Assembly: GCF_001523745.2 (NCBI RefSeq)
Contig: NZ_CP013387.1
Span: 1,736,001-1,800,000, forward strand
Length of the DNA: 64,000 bases
Direction: 5' to 3'
Source of the DNA: Burkholderia mayonis
GTDB taxonomy: Bacteria; Pseudomonadota; Gammaproteobacteria; Burkholderiales; Burkholderiaceae
Each line of letters begins with the position of its first letter. Positions within the stretch are counted from its first letter, which is position 1. The translations under genes were made by a program, and so were the position numbers. The notes below the pieces were generated by a model. That model was not told where the DNA came from, did no database searches, and saw only the letters and a program-made list of their open reading frames with translations. Below are positions 1-7,601 of the stretch, piece by piece.

Positions 1-1
1 C

Positions 2-298
2 TTCCTGACGATCAAGCCGGGCGCATATCCGTGGGGCAACCATCCGAACGCATGGCGGCCGAACCACATCCACTTCTCGCTGTTCGGCGACTACTTCGGT
101 TCGCGGCTCGTCACGCAGATGTATTTTCCGGGCGATCCGCTGCTCGCGCTCGACCCGATCTTCCTGGGTACGCCCGAGGACGCACGCGATCGCCTGATCT
201 CGCGTTTCTCGATCGACACGACCGAAGAAGGCTTTGCGCTCGGCTACGAATTCGATATCGTGCTGCGCGGCCGCGACGCCACCCCGATGGAGCGCTGA
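2..298 (+). CDS. pcaH: Protocatechuate 3,4-dioxygenase beta subunit, C-terminal part (cut by window edge)
   Basis: The reading frame is open from the window edge, so only the last 98 residues are visible. It carries the iron-binding end of an intradiol dioxygenase: a Tyr in the AYPWGN segment, then HIH 13 and 15 residues later. This spacing equals that of Tyr447/His460/His462 in the Pseudomonas beta subunit. The enzyme opens the ring of protocatechuate to beta-carboxymuconate in the beta-ketoadipate pathway. Only 2 nt separate its stop codon from the start of pcaG, so the two subunits are translationally coupled. Confidence 0.95.
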   Translation, partial: FLTIKPGAYPWGNHPNAWRPNHIHFSLFGDYFGSRLVTQMYFPGDPLLALDPIFLGTPEDARDRLISRFSIDTTEEGFALGYEFDIVLRGRDATPMER

Positions 299-300
299 GC

Positions 301-894
301 ATGACGACGCTGAAACAGACCCCTTCTCAGACCGTCGGCCCGTACTTCGCGTACGGCCTCTGCCCGCAACAGTACAACTACGACCTGAAGAGCCTCTTCA
401 TGCCCGTGATCGCGACGCCCGAAGCGGCGGGCGAGCATATCGTGCTCGTCGGCCGCGTGTTCGACGGCGACGGCAACGCCGTCGGCGACGCGATGCTCGA
501 GTTCACGCAGGTCGACGGCGCGGGCCGCTATCCGGCGTCGCGCGAAGAAGCCGCTGCGAGCGGTTTTTGCGGCTTCGCGCGCGTCGGCACGGGCACGGAT
601 GCGCAGAACCGCTTCGTCGTCCATACGGTGAAGCCGGCTCGCACGTCGGAGACGGACGCGCCGCATGTCGACGTGACGGTGATGATGCGCGGGATTCTCA
701 CGCACGCGTTCACGCGGATCTACTTCGACGACGAAGCGGCCGCGAACGAAACCGATGCGGTGCTTGCAAGCGTGCCCGCCGCGCGTCGAGCGACGCTGAT
801 CGCGAAGCGCGACGCACAGGCGAACGGCGTGGCGATCTATCGCTTCGACATCCGCATGCAGGGCGAGCAGGAGACGGTGTTCTTCGACGTCTGA
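301..894 (+). CDS. pcaG: Protocatechuate 3,4-dioxygenase alpha subunit
   Basis: This 197-residue protein begins MTTLKQTPSQTVGPYFAYGL, the typical PcaG N-terminus, and ends QETVFFDV. It is the partner subunit of PcaH in the (alpha-beta) dioxygenase. It has the intradiol dioxygenase fold but lacks the iron-ligand set, as is usual for alpha subunits. The ATG at 301 follows the pcaH stop directly. A longer upstream ATG at 31 in the same frame would run through pcaH and is rejected. The pca operon ends here, with a possible terminator about 50 bases downstream. Confidence 0.95.
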   Translation: MTTLKQTPSQTVGPYFAYGLCPQQYNYDLKSLFMPVIATPEAAGEHIVLVGRVFDGDGNAVGDAMLEFTQVDGAGRYPASREEAAASGFCGFARVGTGTDAQNRFVVHTVKPARTSETDAPHVDVTVMMRGILTHAFTRIYFDDEAAANETDAVLASVPAARRATLIAKRDAQANGVAIYRFDIRMQGEQETVFFDV

Positions 895-946
895 ACGCCA
901 AACGCCGCGGGACGCGCGAAAGCGGCCCGCGGCGCGCGAATCGCCC

Positions 947-984
947 GGCCGGCACCCGCCGCCGGCTTCTTTTCCCTTTTCCTC
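947..984 (+). terminator. Probable rho-independent terminator of the pca operon
   Basis: A GCCGGC / GCCGGC stem with a 7-nt loop (948-966) is followed by a pyrimidine- and T-rich run (967-984). An additional 8-bp GC-rich stem lies just before it (904-933). The T tract is interrupted by C, so the strength is uncertain. Confidence 0.5.
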
Positions 985-1359
985 TTGTCGACGAAGACAG
1001 TCGCCCTGCGCCATCGCTCGCCGCGCTCGCTTCGTTCGCTCCGCCCGCTTTTTCCTAGCCGCGATGGCCGCGGCGTTGCGCGGAATCGAGTCAATCATGG
1101 TTGACGACTCGACACAAAACGCAACGCGATCGCCGCGCATCGGCGGCATGGTCCTCGCACGGTCGACCGACCTTCGACGGCCTGGCCTCCCACCGCCCCG
1201 CACCTTCGTCTTTCTCATACGGTCCGTCGATACGGCGATCAGAATCGTTTTTTTGCATTCGAAATAAAAACAAACCGGATTGACCGATTTGAAATTACGC
1301 GCCGCCCTTATTCCCATAAAAGTAATTTCAATATTCCAAAAACAAACACCGTCATCAAC

Positions 1360-1387
1360 TTGACATACTTGCATCACGACCTAGACT
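1360..1387 (+). promoter_or_regulatory. Sigma-70-like promoter for the PEP mutase gene
   Basis: TTGACA (1360-1365) and TAGACT (1382-1387) are separated by 16 bp. Transcription would start near 1394, about 48 nt before the PEP mutase ATG. The -35 hexamer is perfect, which is rare in this GC-rich window. Confidence 0.55.
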
Positions 1388-1391
1388 CGTT

Positions 1392-1403
1392 AATAAATTT
1401 ATT
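1392..1403. promoter_or_regulatory. 12-bp perfect palindrome at the predicted start site
   Basis: AATAAATTTATT reads the same on both strands and lies right at the predicted +1 of the promoter above. This is a position where a repressor would block initiation. No cognate regulator gene is found in the cluster. Confidence 0.35.
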
Positions 1404-1441
1404 CCGCTTTAAAAGTCCCCCATCAACGTCAAATCACAAAA

Positions 1442-2353
1442 ATGCCAAATTCTTACAAACGCCCGACAAATTCGAATCGCGTATCCCTATTCAGGAATCA
1501 GATCCGGAATAAAAAATGCGTCAGGATAATCGAGTCATTCAGCCCGTTGAGCGCGCTGATCATCGAATCGCTCCGCAGCGGCCAGGACGGCGCGGAAATC
1601 CGCTATGACGGCTTCTGGTCGAGCTCGCTCACCGATTCGACATTGCGAGGCAAGCCGGACATCGAATTGCTCGACATACGCAGCCGCCTTTCGAACATTT
1701 CCGAAATCTTCGAAAACACCAATCTTCCGTTGATCATGGACGGAGATACCGGCGGGCAGCCCGAGCATCTCGCGATCAACGTTCCATTGATCGAGGCGGC
1801 CGGCGTATCGGCCGTGATCATCGAAGACAAGATCGGGCTGAAGCGGAATTCGCTGTTGGGCAACGACGTGTTTCAGGAACAGGCGTCTCCCGACGATTTC
1901 TGCGAGAAAATCGAGATCGCCAGGCGCGCCAAGCTCAACGACGACTTCATGGTGATCGCGCGCATCGAAAGCCTGATACTCGACAAGGGCATCGACGACG
2001 CGCTCCTGCGCGCCTGCCGATACACCGAGGCGGGCGTGGACGGCGTCATGATCCATAGCCGCCGGAGCTCGCCCGCCGAGGTATTCGAGTTCGCGCGCCG
2101 TTACCGGCGCGCGTTCCCGTCGACGCCGCTCGTCTGCGTGCCGACGAGCTACAACGACGTGCATTTCAGCGAGCTGGCGGGCGTCGGGTTCAACGTCGTC
2201 ATCTACGCGAATCACCTGTTGCGCGCCGCGTATCCCGCGATGCGGCGGGCCGCGCAAGGCATCCTCGAGAACGGCAGATCGCTGGAAATCGAATCCATGC
2301 TGTTGCCGATCAGGGATGTCTTGTCACTCATCCCGGGGCCGAGCCCCGGTTGA
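1442..2353 (+). CDS. pepM: Phosphoenolpyruvate phosphomutase (PepM)
   Basis: The 303-residue protein is a member of the isocitrate lyase/PEP mutase superfamily, closest in motif to true PEP mutases. It has the loop WSSSLTDSTLRGKPD (catalytic Asp), MDGDTGG (metal binding), and EDKIGLKRNSL, which matches the EDKxGxKxNS signature used to tell PEP mutase from lyases. Further matches are IARIES, MIHSRR and a VPTSY-to-ANHLLRA tail. PEP mutase interconverts PEP and phosphonopyruvate, the C-P bond-forming step of nearly all phosphonate biosynthesis. The first 20 residues are AT-rich and not conserved. No clear ribosome-binding site precedes the ATG. It is the first gene of the cluster at 1442-6694. 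A phosphonopyruvate hydrolase or another lyase is a less likely alternative. Confidence 0.88.
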   Translation: MPNSYKRPTNSNRVSLFRNQIRNKKCVRIIESFSPLSALIIESLRSGQDGAEIRYDGFWSSSLTDSTLRGKPDIELLDIRSRLSNISEIFENTNLPLIMDGDTGGQPEHLAINVPLIEAAGVSAVIIEDKIGLKRNSLLGNDVFQEQASPDDFCEKIEIARRAKLNDDFMVIARIESLILDKGIDDALLRACRYTEAGVDGVMIHSRRSSPAEVFEFARRYRRAFPSTPLVCVPTSYNDVHFSELAGVGFNVVIYANHLLRAAYPAMRRAAQGILENGRSLEIESMLLPIRDVLSLIPGPSPG

Positions 2354-2354
2354 T

Positions 2355-2750
2355 TCACAGCATCGCGCAGACCGCCTTCAGCGCATTGGCCGCGTAAAGG
2401 CGCAATCGAGGCGGAATCTGATGCGATTGAATGTCGGGGCCGAGAATGCCGACGCCGACGGGTTTCATGAATTCCAGCTGCAAATCGACGAGAGAACGGA
2501 TCACGGCCTGCGCCATCACGAGCCCATGCTGAGTTTCGCCCTTTTCGATGATTCCGAGAACGACGACCGCATCGACGTTCTCTTCCATCAGCGCACGCTT
2601 GGTGGCAAGCGGCTTTTCCATGGAGCCCGGCACGCCTTTCTCGTAGACGATCTCGGCCCCCGCCGCGAGCGCTTCGGCTCGCACCGCGTCGCGCATTTGC
2701 GCCGCTTCGCTTTCGTGATAAGTGCCGTAAATGACTGCAATTCTTTTCAT
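2355..2750 (-). CDS. Lumazine synthase-like protein (archaeal-type RibH homologue)
   Basis: The protein has 131 residues starting MKRIAVIYGTYHES at the ATG preceded by a CGAGGG ribosome-binding site. A longer start at 2795 is possible but has no support. It shows the 6,7-dimethyl-8-ribityllumazine synthase fold signature: VPGSMEKPLA, a DAVVVLG strand, then GETQHGLV with the catalytic His, then KPVGVGILGP. The pattern resembles archaeal RibH more than ordinary bacterial RibH. The gene is convergent with pepM, with the two stop codons almost touching, and sits inside the cluster on the opposite strand. No other riboflavin gene is nearby, so a housekeeping role is not obvious. Confidence 0.75.
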   Translation of the reverse strand: MKRIAVIYGTYHESEAAQMRDAVRAEALAAGAEIVYEKGVPGSMEKPLATKRALMEENVDAVVVLGIIEKGETQHGLVMAQAVIRSLVDLQLEFMKPVGVGILGPDIQSHQIPPRLRLYAANALKAVCAML

Positions 2751-2861
2751 GTTGCCCTCGTTATGAAGGAGCCTGTGTTCGACACCGACGGTCATTCGCC
2801 GGCATTGGCCGCGACGCTCGATTGATTCATTCTCGCATAACTCTTTTTAAAGGATGATCGA

Positions 2862-3617
2862 ATGAAACTCGATACGCACGTTCATCTTCTTCCCGGCAAA
2901 AGCGCGTCGCCGGATTGGGACGAGATCCGCTTCACGTTCGACGCTGCGCGCCACGACGGACTCGACGCGGTATGCATCTGCGAACACCTGGACGCGACGC
3001 ATTACCACGCGTTGCTCGCCGATCTGTTCGACCGCAACGTGCTCGCCGGCACGCCGCTTTCCGCCGGCGTGCTTCGTCTCCCCGGCGGCCTCACGGTCAG
3101 CGCCGGCGCCGAGGTGTCGCTGCGCGGCGGCGGCGACGCCGGCGTTCACGCGGCGCCGTCGACGCTGCGCGCGCTCGATTCTCAAAAAGGGGCCTACGCC
3201 CTGCCCGCGCTGCTCGACGCGCTCGACGCCACGGGCGAGCCTTACGCGATCGTCGCGCACCACGTCTACTTCCATCACAAGTGGATCGACGAGTTGCCGG
3301 CCGTCGGCGGCCGCCTCGATGCGATCGAGCTGCCCGCCAAGGATCTCGGCGCATCGGATCGATACCGCAGCCTCGCGTCGCGACTCGAATTGCCGCTCGT
3401 GGGCGGCGGAGACGGACATACGTGGCTGCAGATCGGCGCGTGCTACACGTTCGTTCCGGACGACGCATGGTCGAGCGACGCCGGCTTCTCCGTGCCGCGC
3501 TTCAAGGACGCGCTGAAGGCTCGTCACGCCGAGCCCGTTCCCGTTCCGGGCGCGGACCGGTTCATCAGGATGTCCCGCCTCTATCGCGATCGAATCAATC
3601 GCGCGACGCCGCAATGA
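2862..3617 (+). CDS. PHP-domain metal-dependent hydrolase
   Basis: The 251-residue protein begins [12 protein letters not shown], the first metal-binding motif (HxH) of the PHP family. It is followed by ICEHLD (Glu-His), an [10 protein letters not shown] histidine cluster and a C-terminal GGGDGHTW (Asp-x-His). These are the ligands of a polynuclear metal site as in histidinol-phosphatase-type PHP proteins. An AAAGGATG ribosome-binding site supports the start. It is followed 40 nt later by the BKACE gene and is probably co-transcribed. The substrate is unknown; a phosphate ester is typical for the family. Confidence 0.7.
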   Translation: MKLDTHVHLLPGKSASPDWDEIRFTFDAARHDGLDAVCICEHLDATHYHALLADLFDRNVLAGTPLSAGVLRLPGGLTVSAGAEVSLRGGGDAGVHAAPSTLRALDSQKGAYALPALLDALDATGEPYAIVAHHVYFHHKWIDELPAVGGRLDAIELPAKDLGASDRYRSLASRLELPLVGGGDGHTWLQIGACYTFVPDDAWSSDAGFSVPRFKDALKARHAEPVPVPGADRFIRMSRLYRDRINRATPQ

Positions 3618-3657
3618 CGGCGCGCGCAGGATCGCCCCATTTCGGAGGACTGACCAC

Positions 3658-4548
3658 ATGACGAAGCGAAAAACCATCCTGACCTGCGCCGTGACGGGCA
3701 GCCAGACCCGCCAGGACCAGAATCCCAATTTGCCGATCACGCCTCGGCAAATCGCGGAATCGTCGCTCGAAGCGGCCGACGCCGGCGCGGCGGTCGTCCA
3801 TCTGCATGTGCGCGACCCGCACACGGGCAAGGCGTCGATGGACATCGGGCATTACCGCGAGGTCGTCGAGCGCATTCGCGAGCGGAATCCGGCGCTGATC
3901 CTCAACATCACGACCGGGCCGGGCGGACGTTTTCAGCCGGGAGAGCCCGACCCGCTCGTCCCCGGCCCCCGCACGAACCTTCTGCCGCCGGAACGGCGCG
4001 TCGCGCATCTCGGCGTGCTGCGTCCCGACATCGCGACCGTCGATCTGGACACGATGTTTTTCGGCGGCGACGTCGTCATCAATACGCCGGCGAGCATCCG
4101 GACCATCGCGCGCGCGATCTACGAGACGGGCGCGATCCCCGAGCTGGAACTCTTCGACAGCGGCAACCTGCATCTCGCGCGCGATCTGTTCGACGACGGC
4201 ACGTTCAGTCATCCGGCGATCGCGAGCCTCATCGTCGGCATCAAATACGGCATGCCGGCGACGCCGGAGGCGCTCGTCTTCGCGAAGTCGCTGCTGCCGC
4301 CCGGCGTCGAATGGACCGGGTTCTCGATCGGCCGGCACGCATTTCCGATGCTCGCGCAATCGTTCATCCTCGGCGGACACGTCCGGATCGGCATGGAAGA
4401 CACGATCTACATCGACAAGGGCAAGCTCGCGTCCGGCAACGCCGAATTGGTCGACAGGGCGAAGTGGATCGTCGAGCGCCTCGGCGGCGAGCTCGCGTCC
4501 GCCGAGGAGGCGCGCGTGCAGCTGGGGCTCGAGACGCAGCCAGCCTGA
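3658..4548 (+). CDS. BKACE-family beta-keto acid cleavage enzyme (DUF849)
   Basis: The 296-residue TIM-barrel protein has the family zinc motif VVHLHVRDP (His48, His50) and a later GMEDTIYI (Glu ligand), with TTGPGG and the [10 protein letters not shown] strand between them. Family members condense a beta-keto acid with acetyl-CoA to give acetoacetate and a new CoA ester, as in lysine or carnitine degradation. The start is supported by a TTCGGAGGA ribosome-binding site. Its place between a PHP hydrolase and an exporter, in a cluster with PEP mutase, suggests a role in assembling or trimming the product, but the beta-keto substrate cannot be read from sequence. Confidence 0.85.
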   Translation: MTKRKTILTCAVTGSQTRQDQNPNLPITPRQIAESSLEAADAGAAVVHLHVRDPHTGKASMDIGHYREVVERIRERNPALILNITTGPGGRFQPGEPDPLVPGPRTNLLPPERRVAHLGVLRPDIATVDLDTMFFGGDVVINTPASIRTIARAIYETGAIPELELFDSGNLHLARDLFDDGTFSHPAIASLIVGIKYGMPATPEALVFAKSLLPPGVEWTGFSIGRHAFPMLAQSFILGGHVRIGMEDTIYIDKGKLASGNAELVDRAKWIVERLGGELASAEEARVQLGLETQPA

Positions 4549-4609
4549 ACGATCCGTCCCGGCCGCGTTGCGCCGCCCGGCCGGCTCGCCAACTCTCACG
4601 GGAGTTCCC

Positions 4610-5470
4610 TTGCCTTTCTCCGTCATCCTGATCGTCCTGTTCGCCGCGTTGCTGCACGCGACCTGGAACGCGCTGATTCGCAGCAGTGGAAGCCGCCTCT
4701 GGTCGTCGACCGTCCTGTGCATCGCGATGGGCCTCTTCGCACTGTGCTTCGTTCCGCTGCGGCCGACTCCGCCGCGCGACAGCTGGGCCTGCATCGTCGC
4801 TTCCGCCGTGCTGCACGTCGTGTACAACCTGATGCTCGTGCGCGCGTACCAGCGAGGCGAATTGAGCGTCGCCTATCCGATCGCGCGCGGCACGTCGCCC
4901 GTGCTCGTCACGACGGGCGCGGCGCTGTTCGTGGGCGAACGCATCGGCGCGCCGACGCTGCTCGGCCTGCTGCTGATCTCGGGCGGCATCTTCGCCGTGG
5001 GCCTCGACCGGCGCGCGCTCGGCGACGATGCATGGACGCGCGCGCTGCCCGACGCGCTCGGCACCGGCGCGTCGATCGCCGCGTACAGCGTCGTGGACGG
5101 CATCGGCGCGCGCGCGGCCGGCGACAGCATCGGCTACGCGGCGTGGATGTTTGCGCTCACCGCGCTGATGATGCTGCCGACCTACTGGCTGCTCGAAGGA
5201 CGCCTGACGCTCGGCGGCCGCAAACGGGAACTGGTCAAGGCGGGCTTCGGCGGCATGTCGGCCGCGCTCGGCTACGGCATCGTCATCTGGGCGATGAAGC
5301 AAGGCGCGATGGGGCCCGTGTCGTCGCTGCGGGAAACGAGCGTGGTGTTCGCGGCGCTGATCGGACGTTTCTTTCTGTCCGAGCCGGCTTCGGCCAGGAA
5401 GGTGCTGGGCTGCTCGATCATCACGACGGGCACCGTCCTGATCGGCTTTTCCGGCGCGTTGACGAAGTAG
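4610..5470 (+). CDS. EamA/DMT-family inner-membrane transporter
   Basis: The protein has about 10 hydrophobic segments in two repeated halves, as in the drug/metabolite transporter superfamily. It includes the FAALLHATWNALIRSSG start of the first EamA domain. I choose the TTG at 4610, preceded by GGGAG at 4599-4603. A longer in-frame ATG at 4568 has no ribosome-binding site and adds a non-hydrophobic leader. Within the cluster it is the natural candidate for export of the product or uptake of a precursor. Confidence 0.8.
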   Translation: MPFSVILIVLFAALLHATWNALIRSSGSRLWSSTVLCIAMGLFALCFVPLRPTPPRDSWACIVASAVLHVVYNLMLVRAYQRGELSVAYPIARGTSPVLVTTGAALFVGERIGAPTLLGLLLISGGIFAVGLDRRALGDDAWTRALPDALGTGASIAAYSVVDGIGARAAGDSIGYAAWMFALTALMMLPTYWLLEGRLTLGGRKRELVKAGFGGMSAALGYGIVIWAMKQGAMGPVSSLRETSVVFAALIGRFFLSEPASARKVLGCSIITTGTVLIGFSGALTK

Positions 5471-5539
5471 GCGGACCTCGCATGAACGACGGCGCGCGAC
5501 GGCGTTCGGCATCCCAATCAATCTCAACGGAGCATCGCC

Positions 5540-6694
5540 ATGCATGCAATCATCTTGGAAGACACGACGCTGCGGGACGGCGAGCAATCGCCCGGAATCG
5601 CGTTTTCGAGGCCGCGCAAGAAAGCGATCTTCGGCGCGCTCGTCGATGCGGGCGTCCGCTGGCTCGAAATCGGCATTCCGGCGATGGGCGGCGAGGAGCT
5701 GCTCACCATCCGGGAATTGCTCGAACGAAAGAACGAAGCGCATCTCGTCGGCTGGAACCGCGGCGTGCGCAACGATGTCGAGCAGTCGCTCGACCTCGGA
5801 TTCGAGGCGATCCACATCGGCTTGCCGACGTCGGCCATTCATCTGAACGACAGCGTCAAGAAGGATCGCCAATGGCTGCTCGACAGCTCCGCCGATCTCG
5901 TGAAGCTCGCGAAGGATCGCGGCGCGTTCGTGTCGATCAGCGCGGAGGACGTCGGCCGCTCAGACATTTCGTTCGTCGAAGCGTATGCCGCACACGTCGC
6001 GCGCGCAGGCGCGGACCGCATCCGGCTGTCCGACACGATAGGCATCCTGACGCCCGAGCAGTACGGGGACATCGTCGCGCGCGTGAAGCGCGCATCGGGC
6101 ATCGCGGTGCAATGCCACGCGCACAACGATTTCGGATTCGCGACCGCCAATACGATCGCCGGGCTGCTCGCCGGCGCGACGTTCTTCCACGTCACCGTCA
6201 ACGGTATCGGCGAGCGTGCAGGCATGCCCGATCTCGCGCAAACGGCGATGGCGCTGCAGCGGCTCTACCACGCGGACCTCGGCATCGACACGACGAAGCT
6301 CATCGCGCTCAGCCGGCTCGTCAGCGAAGCGTCGCACGTGCCTTGCCCGCCGTGGCAGCCGGTCGTCGGCGGCAACGTGTTCGCGCACGAGTCCGGCATC
6401 CACGCGAACGGCACGCTGCGCAACAGCAGCGCGTTCGAGCCGTTTCCGCCGGAAATCGTCGGCGGCGAACGGCGGATCGTCATCGGCAAGCATTCCGGCC
6501 GCGCTTCGATCGCGCATGTGCTCGAGCAACGGGGCATTCGCGCGGCGGACGCGGAATTGGGCGCGTGCCTCGACGAAGTGCGCACGCAGTCGATGCATCG
6601 CGAGCGCGCGCTCGACGTGGACGAACTGCTCGGCATCTATGCGTCGGTTCACGCGGGATTCGAGCGAGCGAGCGCGTCGCCGCTCGGGCGCTAG
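5540..6694 (+). CDS. Homocitrate synthase/NifV-like acyltransferase, candidate 2-phosphonomethylmalate synthase
   Basis: The 384-residue protein belongs to the DRE-TIM (HMGL-like) metallolyase family. It has EDTTLRDGEQSPG at the N-terminus, HAHNDFGFATAN (metal-binding HxH), GERAGMPDL (usually GERAGN) and FAHESGIHANG followed by GKHSGR. Known relatives condense acetyl-CoA with 2-oxo acids: homocitrate synthase, isopropylmalate synthase, and FrbC-type enzymes that use phosphonopyruvate. With PEP mutase in the same cluster and no phosphonopyruvate decarboxylase, condensation of phosphonopyruvate with acetyl-CoA is a sound inference. A plain homocitrate or citramalate synthase cannot be excluded. 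An ACGGAG ribosome-binding site precedes the ATG. Confidence 0.8.
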   Translation: MHAIILEDTTLRDGEQSPGIAFSRPRKKAIFGALVDAGVRWLEIGIPAMGGEELLTIRELLERKNEAHLVGWNRGVRNDVEQSLDLGFEAIHIGLPTSAIHLNDSVKKDRQWLLDSSADLVKLAKDRGAFVSISAEDVGRSDISFVEAYAAHVARAGADRIRLSDTIGILTPEQYGDIVARVKRASGIAVQCHAHNDFGFATANTIAGLLAGATFFHVTVNGIGERAGMPDLAQTAMALQRLYHADLGIDTTKLIALSRLVSEASHVPCPPWQPVVGGNVFAHESGIHANGTLRNSSAFEPFPPEIVGGERRIVIGKHSGRASIAHVLEQRGIRAADAELGACLDEVRTQSMHRERALDVDELLGIYASVHAGFERASASPLGR

Positions 6695-6773
6695 CGACAG
6701 GTCGTTCGCGTTTCGTCGCCGCGCGCCGCGACGCGCCGCACGCTCGGCGCCCGGCATGCGCGGAACGCGCCGC

Positions 6774-7601
6774 TCAACGCAGCATGAACGACATCGCCGA
6801 CAGACAGTTCAACGTCCGCACGACGTGCTCGATCGACGGCGCAGAGAACCGCAGCGTGACCGCGTCGACACGTTCGAGCGACGGCCATTGGCAAAACAGA
6901 TCGGCGGCCGCGACGGTCTGCGTCTGCAGCTCGCCGATCGCCGCGCGCGGCGCGCGCGGACGCGCCATGCGCGCGACCTCGCGCGCCTGCTCGACCGCCT
7001 GCCGCGCCGCGACGCCGAGCGCCGCGCACGCGGCGGCGGGCGTCATCGACGCGCCGCTCGCGAACCCCGTCGCCTCCTTCACGGTCACGAAGCGCGCCGC
7101 CGGAAACAGCGGCCGCGTCTCGTCGACGAATACGTCGTCGCCGGACAGCAGCACGACGTGCGCGCCGTACTCGTGCGCAAGCGCGCCATAGAGTCCCGCT
7201 TCGCCGATTTCACGTCCGTCGAGCAGCACGCGCGCGAACGCGAAGCTGTTGATCGTGTGCGCGAGCAGGCCGCGCGTCTGCGCCTTCGCGTGATAGCCGA
7301 TCATGAACACGAGATCCGGCCCGCCTTCGAGGCCCGCCATCATCCCGAGCGTGCGCGGCTTGCCGAGCACGACGCGCGCGCGGGCGTCGAGGCCGTCCGG
7401 CAGCAGGTTGCGAAAGCCGCCGTGCGAATCGTTGACCCACACGCGCGTCGCGCCGCCCGCGAACGCGCCTTCGACGGCGGCGTTCGCCTCGGCCGTCATC
7501 CAGCGGCGCGCGCGTTCGTATTCGGGATTGCCCGCGCGCGTCTGCTCGACGCTCACGACGCCCGCGATCCCTTCGATATCGGTCGAAATCAGGACTTTCA
7601 T
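6774..7601 (-). CDS. M55-family D-aminopeptidase (DppA-like)
   Basis: The 275-residue protein begins MKVLISTDIEGIAGVV, with Asp8 and Glu10 at the family's metal-ligand positions. NDSHGG (His60) and GYHAKA (His104) follow, matching Bacillus DppA spacing, and a Glu lies near residue 134. The family removes N-terminal D-amino acids from dipeptides such as D-Ala-D-Ala. It is the last gene of the peptide operon, and its ATG overlaps the stop of the DmpA-like gene by one base (TGATG). This points to intracellular degradation of imported peptides. Confidence 0.88.
   Translation of the reverse strand: MKVLISTDIEGIAGVVSVEQTRAGNPEYERARRWMTAEANAAVEGAFAGGATRVWVNDSHGGFRNLLPDGLDARARVVLGKPRTLGMMAGLEGGPDLVFMIGYHAKAQTRGLLAHTINSFAFARVLLDGREIGEAGLYGALAHEYGAHVVLLSGDDVFVDETRPLFPAARFVTVKEATGFASGASMTPAAACAALGVAARQAVEQAREVARMARPRAPRAAIGELQTQTVAAADLFCQWPSLERVDAVTLRFSAPSIEHVVRTLNCLSAMSFMLR

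Larger units (their letters stand above)
895..1441. other. Intergenic region, GC-rich half then AT-rich half
   Basis: No gene is supported here. The first part holds the pca terminator. From about 1250 the base composition drops sharply to AT-rich, and this continues into the first codons of the PEP mutase gene. The composition break marks the left edge of the phosphonate-type cluster and may reflect transfer. Overlapping ORFs on both strands lack any recognisable domain. Confidence 0.6.

Noticed and set aside
1442..2353. Isocitrate/methylisocitrate lyase
   Set aside because: The lyase KKCGH-type motif is absent, while the EDKxGxKxNS signature of PEP mutase is present.
4717..7191. Plus-strand open frame of 824 codons across the EamA and homocitrate-synthase-like genes
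   Set aside because: It is a frame-shifted shadow of two genes with strong motifs; Arg-rich composition with no domain.
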